From contig NC_088302.1 in assembly GCF_032854445.1 (NCBI RefSeq), positions 32,583,979 to 32,643,978 of the forward strand: 60,000 nucleotides of DNA, given 5' to 3'. This DNA is from Liolophura sinensis. Its lineage: Eukaryota > Mollusca > Polyplacophora > Chitonida > Chitonidae. The notes below the pieces were generated by a model. It made no database searches, had not been told where the DNA came from, and saw only the letters and a program-made list of their open reading frames with translations. Both the position numbers and the translations under genes were made by a program. This document shows, piece by piece, positions 13,341 to 25,400 of the stretch (its first letter is position 1; each line of letters begins with the position of its first letter).

Positions 13341-15130
13341 TCAGATTTACCCACAGCAAACCACTCAGACAACTTAATTACTTTTATGGTGATTAATTAA
13401 TTAAGACCCAACAAATCGATAAAACACGGGAGAAGATTTGCACGGTACGTCTGTCGGAGTCTTTGTTACGATTGTGATAGTGCCGTCCTCACTTGCCTCC
13501 GTCGACGGATGAAACAGCCAGTGCCATTTAGCGAGCTTCTGGCATCGCTTGCTGAAGCTGACATAGCCACGGGGATTCCAGTCTGGTTTGGAGTCCCAAT
13601 CATTCCTCCATTCTCCTTATAATGCCACCAATTACCTTCATAGCTGGATCTCAGTGCACACATTATCACTACGAACAATTTCCATTTCCAAGTCCCGTTA
13701 GCTTTTTTTTTTGGATTTGTCTCCTGTGCTGTATAGAATGTAGGGGGAAAGCTAACTTTCCTAAAATGGACTTTTTCCCCCTATTCACTGGGAGTATTTC
13801 GTTATTAAATTTCCACATGTTAAGGAGAATCCAATTCTGCGATGTGTGCGTCTTTTTTCCCCCTTCTTCTTCTTCACCTTCTTTCTCCGCTGACAAACCA
13901 AACAATTACTTAGCTTGCGTGTAAACAACCCAATCAATCTGTCAGATTTATGACAAATTTAATTCGTACGTGCTCGAACCAACATCTTTTTAAGCATAGA
14001 GCCGCGCGGAAGTTAAGCTCCTCTATTAGCTCGTTGTCATGGGGCTAATGATGTGGTCTCTCTCTGCTCTCATTGCCAAAAATGACAGTTTGAAAGAGGC
14101 AAAAACGACAAATAGTCACAACGACGGGGGTCATCAGCGAAAACCGCTAAGTGAGCCGTTGAATTCGACAAGTTTCCAATTGTTTTCACTGCAGGCTCGT
14201 ATGCAGAGAACGGTTAATCTAGTATTGCCTGGCTTTACGGGAAATGAAAGATATCATGATGTGTCTCAAACCACGTGGCACAGCTAATTCATCTTAAAGT
14301 TCTGACAAATCGACTAGCCCAACACCAAGCATCAATACCAATGGCTCGATAGTCCAATATTTTAATCGCCAGCAAAACTGGATACTTGATAATTTCTGTT
14401 CCGCGACCCCGAGGGCAAGGAAACTCAAACTTTAGAAACGGAACACCCTGACGAAAAAAAAAACCTGGGACGGGGTGGAGAGGAAGTGTTAACGCGTGAC
14501 CAAGGAGGGGGAAAAGCGATGAAAACGCACCGAGATAACAAATGGTTCACACACATGCTATCAATGGTTCTTCAATAAGGCTAATAAATTAGTTCAAAAC
14601 TCCCATTTCTTCACGCCGTGGCGAAAACTGAGTCGGATGGCGAGAAAGCTTCTGTCTTACTTTCAGGCTTCCAGTGGAGCTCGACCTCCGAATTTGATGC
14701 TCACGCGAGCTGGCCGGAGCTAAAATAATGTATACTGTGGTCTTTTTCACCGCCATTCAGTCACTCTTCTGCGGGCGATTTTGACAACCGACAGGAAATG
14801 CATTTGAAAGCCAGCCAAAGGCTTGGGGTAGTATTCTATTCATTATCCCACATTTCCGCACTTTTATTCGCGAAGGAGAGCATGCAAACTTCTCCTCAAC
14901 CAAGGCAATTCGATATTCAAAGCTTTTCGGGGAATATTATCGACCCTATTTAAGGATACATTTATTGACAGCGATTGTCGGCTCCAAAGGTTAAGTGACT
15001 TTAAGTAGTCGGGCTAAATGTATATTGATATGATAGTGCCTGCATTGGCACCGTGGGCGCGGGGAGCATTTGGCGGACGATCTAGCAGCCATTGCCTAAA
15101 CGCGATGTGTTTATAGTGGGCAATATACGC
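13340..15130. promoter_or_regulatory. Candidate cis-regulatory unique region
   Basis: CpG-rich relative to its surroundings and free of recognisable repeats. 13373-13403 contains clustered TAATTA-type homeodomain cores (CTTAATTAC and GATTAATTAATTAAG) with ATCGATAAAAC just after. No coding frame fits a known family. Regulatory function is inference from composition and the presence of a developmental gene in the window. Confidence 0.25.
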
Positions 15131-15799
15131 CGTCGTTGCTCCTCGGCTGAATACACATTATGCTCAGACAAGAAGTCTTATCACGTTCCCGCGTGCGTGT
15201 TCACACCCACTTTGTTTAGCCAGAAGCCGATAAACCGATCTAACATTGTGTCTAACGAGGAAGAAGCAATGTATAGAGTTACGATTTAATATGGGCCGTT
15301 ACACATGATGCCCGAGAAACTAGGCGCCTAATAACGTCTCTGTAAGTATTGTCAACTGCCGGCAAATTCACGGCCAAAGACAGAAACGGGGATGTAAATC
15401 TTTGGCAAAAAAGGGTAAATCAAAGAGCAATATATACTGGTAATATGAAAAATGAACGAGTCGTGTTTCATGTTTACAATGTGCAGATATATATAATGGC
15501 ATATAGATGTCATTATATCCCCTCAGAAATTCATCAGGGAATTCAGTTCAGCATTCAATTAACTTCAAAGTGGTATAACCCTCGGTTAAGCATATGACGT
15601 GCATACAATGGCTATCCTCGTTGTAGGCCCGATTCGAGAATAGCTGGTGTTCGACATCCAAATCGCCTTACATGCTGTTTATAATTTTAATTCATTAGAA
15701 TTTCTGGTTAATGTATTGCAGCTGAATAATTCGAGTAACGATTGTAAAATTCAACTTTCTACCTAACAGTATAATAAAAGGTTTACGTTGTAGAGTGTA
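15131..15799. other. Unique non-coding stretch
   Basis: No gene, RNA or repeat recognised. Confidence 0.4.
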
Positions 15800-16005
15800 A
15801 GACCAGAGCAGCGACAACAGTGTGTTTAATTTGGAAATGGTCACACGTGACCGGTGAAATACCTCCTCTTGTCAATTCACTTCAGGTAGGGTTTTATTCT
15901 AACTGTTCATGGAAATGCTTAAATAGTAACAAATTACATTCCCATAGGACCATGGCTTAAGCAGAATTAGGCAAAAAAATGCGTACGGTTAATTGCAATA
16001 AATTA
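15800..16005 (-). repeat. Dispersed repeat family D copy
   Basis: Reverse-strand match to the other D copies: AATTCTGCTTAAGCCATGG, then GAACAGTTAGAATAAAACCC, then TGAATTGACAAG, ATTTCACCGGTCACGTGTGA and CCATTT. The order of blocks is the same as at 20.2, 27.5 and 51.7 kb. Confidence 0.7.
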
Positions 16006-17051
16006 TACAGCCCATCCAATGTGTTCTCCCAAAGACGACGAGACGATGGCCACCGACATTGGGTAGTTTGCCAGAAATTCATGTAAGAAGAAATCCACTC
16101 GTGCAAAGGGGTCGGCTTTTCAATGCTTATCATAACAAAAGTTATTGGGAATTTTCTTTCATCTTCGCCTGTAGATTTGTTTTGGATCAGGAGTTCATAT
16201 CCCGTTGTGTCTCCTTACAGCGCATGGCCGCTCTCTACACTAGCTACACATTACTGCCACCACTGGGCAAGGTTGACTTTTGAAACCTCTGGCTTGTTTA
16301 GGCTTAGACTCACCACTGGTGTCCTCCTTTAGTGTGGTCAATAGTTTCCCATGGGCGGCGTTTATATAATTGAACTGATATTGTTATTAAAGTGTAGCGT
16401 ACATAACACGAGTCAAATAAATCCAAAACATGTACAACCATCATACCGCCTTGCCGTACACAAACATTTGATCACTTCGCTATAGTACCGATATTTGCTT
16501 TAGTTACTTGTCTGTTATTAAAATAGCTTATTTTTGATCTGTTCTCTTCTAAAGCCGTTTCTGGAGCTATATTGCAAACGTATTTGGATCAAGTTTTTGG
16601 GATTATGCTTTTTCCACGGACTAAATTGCACACTCAAACGCAGTTCACTCGAGGTGGAAAAAAGTAAAAAGTCGTACGGAGTTAAAAAAAATATAAAAAA
16701 AAGAAGAAAACCCAAACAAGAAACAAAAACGATAAGTGACGTATATCAAAGTTAAATAATGCCAACAGTATAGCGAAGGTACTTTTATTGATAATTTCTT
16801 AGATTTTATTAACATTGCACGGTACTTTATAGAAGACTGTACCGGAGGTATCCGGCAAACAAATCCATGTTCGATACTTCAACTGAATTTTCTCCCTTTA
16901 CCAAGAATGTAGATCAAATTGTTGACATTCACAACAGAAAAAAACTAAAAAGCAACTCGTGTTATAAATTTTACAGAATATATTACCGATTATAACGGGT
17001 TTAACACAGGCAAGGCTCATATTTTGTGCAAGGTAATTATTTATGCTATTC
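16006..17051. other. Unique non-coding stretch
   Basis: 16020-16340 is CpG-containing and GC-richer; 16670-16730 is A-rich. No gene recognised. Confidence 0.4.
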
Positions 17052-17063
17052 TATAATAATAAA

Positions 17064-17324
17064 AAAAGGTGCTTCCGTGGCTCAGTTGGTTAGCACAGCA
17101 CAGCATAATGACCCAGGAGCCTCTCACCAATGCGGTCGCCGTGAGTTCAAGTCCAGCTCATACTGGCTTCCTCTCTGGCCGTAAGTGGGAAGGTCTGCCA
17201 GCAACCTGTGGATGGTCGTGGGTTTCCCCCAGGCTCTGCCCGGTTTCCTCCCACCATAATGTCGTATAAGTGAAATATCCTTGAGTACGGCGTTAAACAC
17301 CAATCAAATAAATAAATAAATAAA
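17064..17324 (+). mobile_element. Near-full-length SINE family A with target-site duplication
   Basis: The head has TCCGTGGCTCAGTTGGTTAG (box A-like) and GTGAGTTCAAGTCCAGCTC (box B-like). A body with a short internal deletion (CATAATG joined to GTCGTATAAG), the tail TTGAGTACGGCGTTAAAC and (AAAT)n follow. The 12-bp duplication TATAATAATAAA flanks it at 17052-17063 and 17325-17336. Confidence 0.93.
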
Positions 17325-17336
17325 TATAATAATAAA

Positions 17337-17964
17337 GGTAGCAAAAATCAGTGGGATTTGCGCCGATCGATTTTTTGCTCCAAATCTATGGTAAGAAACG
17401 TAGACTCTTTAAGTTGTATAACAAAGTGTGGTATCATCTCAGCCGGATGTCCAGCGCCGTCCATATCCCACACCAGTTACACACACGCTGAATTTGATAT
17501 ACTCGTCTTAACTATACATATGACTTTGTAATTTACACGTCTGTTATGCAAACATAGGCCAGCGCACCTGCCCAGATATCATTATGTGGTTGACACATCA
17601 TGACTTTGCACACTGGTTAATGCGTTTCATTAGTCTGCTCGTCTGTTCTTAGTTGATCAATTACTATTCCCAGTAACTGGTAAAACGATCAAGGGTATAC
17701 ATTGATGACTTGCATGCAATGATTATTTTAAACAAAATTAAGGGTTAATATCTATTAACAGATGCTGCGCGTCAGATGTGTATCATTTACTGATGGCCCA
17801 TTATACATGCGCCATATATCACCGTAAGCTTTAATCCATAGACAACAGAACTCATTAACACAATAAGGCTAGGGACGTGAATTGAAGGAGCTTATGATGT
17901 AACAACGCCCACGTGTTTATAAGTCTTGACATAATCTGTCCACTTTAACCAAAAGCCTGTTGTC
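17337..17964. other. Unique non-coding stretch
   Basis: No gene or repeat recognised. Confidence 0.4.
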
Positions 17965-18200
17965 TGAAAGATGCTAGAATGTATTCTTTTATTATCTAAC
18001 ATGAAACTGTTTTATATTCAGCGTAAAATTCTGTTATTCTAATACAATTTTTATGTTCAACTAATATAATACTTACATATATGCTGTTTTTAACAGAATA
18101 ATCTGCCGCAATGACAGAATAATCGGCTGCAATGACAGAATAATCGGCTGCAATGACAGAATAATCGGCTGCAATAACAGAACACTTTCTAGCATCCCTC
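17965..18200. mobile_element. MITE-like foldback with internal 21-bp tandem repeat
   Basis: GATGCTAGAATGTATTCTTT near 17970 is mirrored by the complement of AGAACACTTTCTAGCATC near 18178-18195, giving imperfect terminal inverted repeats. Inside, GCAATGACAGAATAATCGGCT is repeated about four times (about 18099-18180). The segment GCTAGAATGTATTCT also occurs (as complement) in the foldback at 37.83-38.0 kb, suggesting a shared family. Confidence 0.6.
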
Positions 18201-19180
18201 AAGCAGGAAAATCTGACAAATTATTTTTCCAGAGTATTTATGTAGGCGTAGTCTAATTAACTTGTTTAAAACAAGTGTATATATATGTGGTTATATCCAA
18301 AGGACTTCCACTGCAATCTTCTTTCTTAGAAATGTTTTTAAGATGGGCGGAAACATGCAGCCAGCTAACTGCGACATAACTGAGAACACCTTTTCCCCTA
18401 TACAGATGCTGCCATCATGGGCTACTAAACGTTTCTTTACTGGTACACCTTGACGCTTTAAGGTTGAACATTTTTTTACAGGTACATGTTGACCATCATA
18501 ACATGTTTTTAATTGGTAGAGTCGTCCCGAGCCAAAAATTCAAATCAACCGCCTTCTATAACCAAAAAATAAGTCCAATCAAAGTTTCAGGTCCAGTTTG
18601 GACGGCCCAAACATTTAGGGTAGCAAACTTGTTCACATGATACATAAATGGGTATTTTTTTGTGTACAAAACAAATCGGCCCGGAATTTTTTGGTTCATG
18701 TTTTTCGGCTTGCACATGAGCCAGTTTTTATGAGCTCGACACAAAAAGCCAGGTTAGTTCCTTAGTCCAACTAAATTTGATTGATTCAACTTTAACTAAG
18801 GCACATGAGGTATTCTTGACCCAAAATCAAAGGAGATATTCCAAAGAGAGATAAATGCAAGATAGCCTGTTCAAATATGGTTCGTCCTAGTCGGGAGGCC
18901 AGTCAAGTACCTGGCAAAGGCTGTGGTTTACGAGGGTTACCAATACATGAACATCTTACTTCACACTTGATTTCTGTGTCAAATACATCCAAACCAGACA
19001 CCATGTCTGAAACTGTCCTTTTTGCCATTGGTAAACTGTCCACGGAAATATTCGAATGAAGAATTGCAACGTCATCTTCAAAAGAGAAACAAAGAGCGTC
19101 ATCAAAATCATACCGCTACTCAACTCAACAATCTGCTGACTGGACTCAGAACTGCAACTCAACTCAACAATCTGAGCTGT
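18201..19180. other. Unique non-coding stretch
   Basis: No gene recognised. 19080-19180 has short duplicated AACTCAACAATCTG motifs leading into the following repeat. Confidence 0.4.
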
Positions 19181-19400
19181 TTTGCTTGAAAAGTCAGCTT
19201 GCCTTGCTGTAAAGTTCAAGAGTTGATTTAAATTGTTTGAAAAGTCAGCTTGCCTTGATGACGAGTTTGAAAGTTGATTTGCGAGGAAGATCAGCTTACC
19301 ATGAGACAGAGTTTGAGACTTTATTTGAAAAGTTAGCTTACATTAAAATAGAGTTTAAGAACTGATTTACTTGAAGTCAGGTTGCCTTGAGATAGTTTTA
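19181..19400. repeat. Degenerate ~45-51-bp tandem repeat
   Basis: Units contain TTGAAAAGTCAGCTTGCCTTG then GAGTTTGAAAGTTGATTT, starting near 19184, 19235, 19281, 19325 and 19370, with substantial divergence. Confidence 0.7.
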
Positions 19401-20215
19401 GAGCTGTTTAGTTTTAAATGCTTGTTTACTGATGTATCAGTCCAACAATCAGCTTTTGAAGTATACTGTAAGGGCATGGAATTTCATTTGACACCTTTGC
19501 CAGGTGTTAACGATGTAATGCAGACATCTGTGTATGGGTATAGCAGTGCTGGAACAAAACGATCTTCATGCGTTGAAATTGTTAATTGTTGTCATTATCC
19601 AAAAGCTATAATCAATCACGACTTGTGACGGGTCAGTTCAGTAATCATTTCAAGGCTTGACGACGTTATAGTCTAGGTGAACAGCTCTGATCGTCAGCTA
19701 TAGGAGTGTCGATACAACTGTCATGAAAATTTATATAGTTGATTTACAGCGTATCAACCAGTCACCGTCGTATTCGTGATTATGTCAACAGCGCTTATGC
19801 AACATCCCTATACCGTTTTGGCACATCTCCATTTCATCCAGGTAGCGATGTCTAACATCATTTATACCTTGATTCTCTGAGCCGTAATAACTTTTCATAG
19901 ACTTCTGTTGTGACGGTCTTGCCTTTAACAATAGGCATGATTCATTGTCCGGTCACGTTCCACTTTACAAACGTCCACTGCTACCTTTATACTTACTTCA
20001 AAACAGCATGACACTGGGAAGTGGCTGCAATGAGGATTATACCGCAAATGGAATAAATTAATTTCACAGTAGATTTAGAAGAAGTGTTGGCGTTAAAAAT
20101 ATCTCAATGCACAGACATTTTGTTTTTCAACACGCCTCCGCTTACTAAGAAGATCACGTGGTCTCTAGCTCCCGGGCCATTTACTGACTAGGCTGACCCA
20201 CCTCCTTCGTTATAA
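19401..20215. other. Unique non-coding stretch
   Basis: No gene, RNA or repeat recognised. Confidence 0.4.
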
Positions 20216-20450
20216 GACTATGCATGTACAGCACAGAGAGTAAATCCAGATTAGCCACGAGGGGGGCAAATGGTCATACGTAACAGATGAAACACGGCCT
20301 CGTCAATTTACCTAAGTTAGGGTTTCATTCTAACTGTTAGTGTAAATACATAAATAGTTGCCATTTACACGTCCCCTATCACCAAGGCTTAAGCAGAATT
20401 ACTTTTAAAAAATGCAGTGATGTTAATTGCAATTAATTAGACATCACTGG
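20216..20450 (-). repeat. Dispersed repeat family D copy
   Basis: Reverse-strand order: AATTCTGCTTAAGCCTTGG, TTTACACTAACAGTTAGAAT, GAAACCCTAACTTAGG, TAAATTGACGAGG, GTTTCATCTGTTACGTATGA, CCATTTGCC and TTTACTCTCTGTGCTGTAC. It is the most complete D copy. A fragment of the last block recurs at 20590-20632. Confidence 0.72.
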
Positions 20451-20895
20451 TCTAGAATTCCTCAACACTCTTTGTTGTCATCACATTTAATATCTAAAAT
20501 AACATTAAAACAATATAAAGAGAGCAGGTCTTCCGGATACTTAGTCCGCCAACAGAATCCTAATCTATGCAGGAATACAATACTATAAAAGATGTATAGC
20601 ACAGAGGGTAAATCTAGAGCAGCTACAAGATGGCATGCATATGGATGCGCAGGTGTACCAAGATTAAAAAACAAAACAAAAAGAAATTGTTTTGTAGCTA
20701 TAAGGACCATATTTTCCAAAATCATTTCAAATTACTTATGTTTAAAACCAAATGTGTATTTATTGATTTATCTATATACTGGAACCTTTCTTTTTTTCCA
20801 ACACACTTATTTCAACTCAGAAAAGAGAACCCCATTTCCAGATTGGTTGAACCATTGAGGACTCCAGTATTTATTTGTTCACATATAAGTGCACG

Positions 20896-21163
20896 GGGGC
20901 CTCCGTGGCTCAGTCGGTTAGCGCGCTAGAGCAGCGTAATGACCCAGGAGCCTCTCACCAATGCGGTCGCTGTGAGTTCAAGTCCAGCTCATGCTGGCTT
21001 CCTCTCCGGCCGTAAGTGGGAAGGTCCGCCAGCAACCTGCGGATGGTCGTGGGTTTCCCCCGGGCTGTGCCCGGTTTCCACCCACCATAATGCTGGCCGC
21101 CGTCGTATAAGTGAAATATTCTTGAGTACGGCGTAAAACACCAATCAAAAAAAATATATATAT
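20896..21163 (+). mobile_element. Full-length SINE family A with perfect 13-bp target-site duplication
   Basis: Reference copy of the family. tRNA-like head: CTCCGTGGCTCAGTCGGTTA (box A-like) and GAGTTCAAGTCCAGCTC (box B-like). Body: CTCCGGCCGTAAGTGGGAAG, GCAACCTGCGGATGGTCGTG and CATAATGCTGGCCGCCGTCG. 3' segment: TTCTTGAGTACGGCGTAAAA followed by an A/TA-rich tail. ATATAAGTGCACG is perfectly duplicated at 20883-20895 and 21164-21176, the signature of target-primed reverse transcription by a partner LINE. The intact duplication suggests a comparatively recent insertion. Confidence 0.96.
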
Positions 21164-21176
21164 ATATAAGTGCACG

Positions 21177-21690
21177 TATATTGCCTTTTATAAGAACATT
21201 TTCGCTAACAAATCAAGGAAATCATTCTGGACAATTTCCGTTTCTACGCACATAGTCCATGAAGGGTGTAACTTCTCAATCTTGTCTCCTCAATCTTAAT
21301 CTTTTATTCTTCGAAAGATCCTTTTAGTTACACTTCTTAACTACACTGACAGAAAAGTTTGAGCCATCTGAGCTGATTTGCTCAGTTATTGGAGTCTCCA
21401 CCCATTATTTTGTTGACAGACAATAAGTGGATGAGTCCTTTGATTTCTCCTGTGAGTCATCAACTCAAACAGAAGAGCCTTCAGTAACTTAGTTGATCTG
21501 GTCATTTGACTTGAAATGAATTAGCTCAGTTGGAAGTGTCAGATTTTAGAGTCAATCTATAACTGAACCACACATTTCCCTCAGTGTATGTATATATGTT
21601 ATATGAGTGAGCAGACAAAACTGTGATAAGTTCTTGCAGAGCCATGATGCTATAGGGAGCCGTAGGTTGGAAAAAAACATTAAACATTTA
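21177..21690. other. Unique non-coding stretch
   Basis: Short recurring motifs (GAGCTGATTTG, GAGTC) are seen but no clear array. No gene recognised. Confidence 0.35.
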
Positions 21691-22020
21691 AAACACCCTA
21701 AACCAGGTAAATTCACATGAGACCGGATTTCACCGGCTATACATATACTGGAGTCATCTTCCAACTGCTTTAGGTTTACTCCATGCTGCTGTCTTGTGTA
21801 CATGTGTATTATATTCATGCAAAATGGAGTCCTGGTCCCTTTGTAAGTTTGCAAGTTGCTAAAATTTAAGCATCTAAATGATCAGCTAGAATAATATCAT
21901 CATTGAAGTAAATTGACAAGGTCTCACATTGGTTACACGTAACTATTTTCCAACTTTTACACTGGTTGTCGACGCAGTTCTTATTTGACTCTCTATGATG
22001 AATATTGTCTTCTATGCCCG
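21691..22020 (+). repeat. Two partial family D copies
   Basis: 21700-21830 has GGTAAATTCACATGAG, CCGGATTTCACCGGCTATAC and CTTCCAACTGC. 21885-22010 has AGAATAATATCATCATTGAAG, TAAATTGACAAGG and GGTTACACGTAACTATTTTC. Both are in the plus orientation and diverged. Confidence 0.55.
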
Positions 22021-22247
22021 TATGTATTCTGTTGTTGGACACTACACCCCCTCCCCCCCACCACGTCCAGGCCCCTGATATTGCTTTAACGTTGGTCTTC
22101 AATAAATGTGGGTACAATACAGTCGTTGGAGTATTTTGAGACAACTTACCTCCAAAGATTTGCTTTTCAACCTAATTTTGCTTTTGTCGTGCTCCTGTAG
22201 GGCGCGGTGTAAGTTGCTGAATTTCAAGCTTGTGATTGCACAGTCGG

Positions 22248-22435
22248 AATAATACCCTAGCCGAGATAAACTGACGATTACAAGATGCTGGATTTCACCG
22301 TCGAGCTACAAGCAATAATACCCTAGCCGAGATAAACTGACGATTACAAGATAACGGATTTCACCGTCGAGCTACAAGCAATAATACCCTAGCCGAGATA
22401 AACTGACGATTACAAGATTCCGGATTTCACCGTCG
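22248..22435. repeat. 66-bp tandem triplication derived from the family D core
   Basis: AATAATACCCTAGCCGAGAT begins at 22248, 22314 and 22380, each followed by AAACTGACGATTACAAGAT and GGATTTCACCGTCGA. The three units differ at only a few positions. Their order (AATA..ACC, GAGATAAACTGAC, GGATTTCACCG) parallels the D core. Confidence 0.93.
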
Positions 22436-25400
22436 ATGCCCTGGTTTTACTACCAATGTTGTGGTTTTTTTATACTGTATTGAACGGATGGGTTTGTACT
22501 GTTCGGATATGGGTTAAATGTAACATTACAAACTGAAGTGAAGGACGGCTCAGTGTATAAAGACACACCCTAAATATAGACAAACCGTCCAGCCGGCCTA
22601 GTTCGATGATTCACTTTACACGCTGAACGGAGCATGGAATTGCTCTATTACGTTTTCTCCTGGCCCTCACAAGGCAGCAAAGCTTATTTAATTCTCATTT
22701 CAACAGTTTAGGGTATAACCGTATTAGGAGTAAATCGAATTCAGAAGCAATAATACCCCTGATTATGAGCAAAAGTCGAACAATTGCCGACAATCAACCT
22801 CAATTTTGGGTAAAGGGAAATAATGCAGTAATTACAGCTAGGGGTAACCGAGCACACGTTCTAATCACATTTGGTTGTTAACTTGTTCTCAGTAAATATT
22901 TTTCCGATGAAGTTACGAGACTGCCAATGGCTGATAATCAGTTCTGGGACTATTTCCCCGGGCGAAATACTTCCGCGGTATCTTCCGAAAGTTCCATCCA
23001 GTGGATATATGACAGTGGTGAGGATACACGGACAAGCAGCCAAGTAGGTTGAAAAACAGCTGTCAAAAGCAGTTATTACCCCTCAGCCCGCAGTCGCTAT
23101 GTATGCACTCCGTGGACGCGCTACGCATAAGGTCCGATACAATTATCGCTAATTCAGCAATTCAGCTAAATTGATTCGATTGACTACCCGTTATTCTGGT
23201 AATTTCTTGGCGTGGCCATATCAGAAAGTTCGCAAGACGCAATTGCCTCGTTTGTGAAAAAGGCAATTTCTTTTCATTTCGCATTTAGTTTCTCTCTGCC
23301 AAAAAAGACGAAAAAACCCCAAAAAACAAACAAACCAAAAACAAACATTATATCGGCGGAAAATTAAGCTGTGTTATCAAGTTTTGTGGGCTGAAAAAGG
23401 TTTAATATGAATTTGATGAGCCGGGAGAATGGCAAACCAATAAATAGCTGTTCTGCTGCCTCATCGTGTCATGGTCACCAATGAACCGCCTCTGATAGAT
23501 TTACTGAATGATTGTCCGGTTCCATCCTTAAGGGAGTGATTCAGCATTGCCAATAGCAAAAGATGCTCGTCTTCAGTCAGACAGGGAAAAGTTCAAAACG
23601 GCGTAGACAATCTTGTTGGATTTCATCCAAAAAGAAAAACGGATGTTTAACATTTAAACCCGGGATAAACATACCTTTGCAACAAATGATAAACTGGCTT
23701 AATGTTTAATTGTATCACACTTATCCAACAACATGTTTAATTTTTAAACACGTTACACTTGCACACTGTAAACACAATTTATGTCTATATTCTAAACACT
23801 TCTGAGTGTTTATTTTATACAACAGATTATACAACACTCCTTACATGTTTATTACCTGGATGTAAATATCACATGTTTAACATATAAACAGCTCACATTT
23901 GACATGTTAAACATGTAACATTTAAATACTGTAATCGAACTGTAATCTCCCCCCTGGTCACACGTAAAAGTTTCAAATCCTAGGGATGTAACCCTTTCAC
24001 TGTGGCGCTCGGCAAATGGTTAAAGATCTTGTTGAAAAATTACCATGACTGAAGTAAACACACGTATTTCAGGAAAAAAACACACTTTGAAAATGTTAAC
24101 CGTTATCAGCTTTTACACCGTAATCTGTTGTGATATACGCCGATCTTGCACCGGGAGTTAGGCGCACGAAGTGTTCACAAGTGACTAGATAGTAGACCTG
24201 TTAATATTTTCCGTGACTCACAAAGAAAGTCACACTTGTACTAGCTTCTGTTTCTATTACGACCTTTGCCCCACTTTTGGCTATACCTGGTCTCGTATGA
24301 ATACGACTATGTGTAGAAACTATTAGGGAGTAATCCTCATCAGGCCCCGTCTTTGATGATATGCTACAGCTTTAAACAATCTATATATAGCAACGGCTGT
24401 GAAAGATATATATCCACCGTTGATGGATTTACAGGAATCCACGGGCAATTCTGAGGCAGATCCACCGACTGGAAGGAAGAATGTCATCTAGAATTACCTC
24501 CCCTGTATAGGGCTAAAGAATGCCACAACAGGACATAATTCACACACTGAAACTGCATGCTAAAATCTTGGATATGTATTTGTATATTATATTTGTGATA
24601 TTAATCATTTAGAATGGCGTATACAAACAGTGTTAGTTTTAGTAGTAGAATGTTTATTCCTGTACAGAGCAACTTTTATCTCTCATATTCAGGTTTGCCG
24701 ACATTTTTCACTGACGTATTCACAATAGCTCATGTAACGGAATTCCCTCCCTCCTCATCATACTCTCGCGTGCATGGGAGATCGATATACTAGTATATGA
24801 AACTGAAAACGACATCCACATCCACTCGGGCTGCATAATTGATTTACTTTTTAACTTTCCAAAAGGGTAATAGATTGGAGATCGAACTTTTTTTCTATAT
24901 CGGCACAAGCAGTCTAAATGCATCCTGTGAGTATTGTAGGAGCATTGTATTCATCGTGTTGAAATAGATTGCCATGTTGGATATATGAACAGTTGCAATC
25001 AAAGTGCAACTAAGACACTTATTTTATTATCGACAATTTATATACTAGCACGTTACACACTTTGAATACGATTTCACTCATGAGCCTAGAACATTCTTTG
25101 TGTCTTTGCAACATCATTGAAAATTGTTGCATGCTTCTCTTTGGAAGATTTCGCTCTAATTTCGTACTCTACAGACTTTCTTAGTTCTTTGAAGGTTTCT
25201 GTTAAAAGTAATTTAGGGAATTGGCTTTGTTGGTATTGACCTTGAGCGCGAACGTATGTAATTATTCTAATGTATATGCATGAATGTGTGAATATACATC
25301 GAACTCCTAATATTTTTTATGAATGACATAGGGCGTTGCCTTTGTTCAGATTGGCCATGCAAAATCTCTTCAATCAGGATGAAGCGTTCGTTCTAAACAT

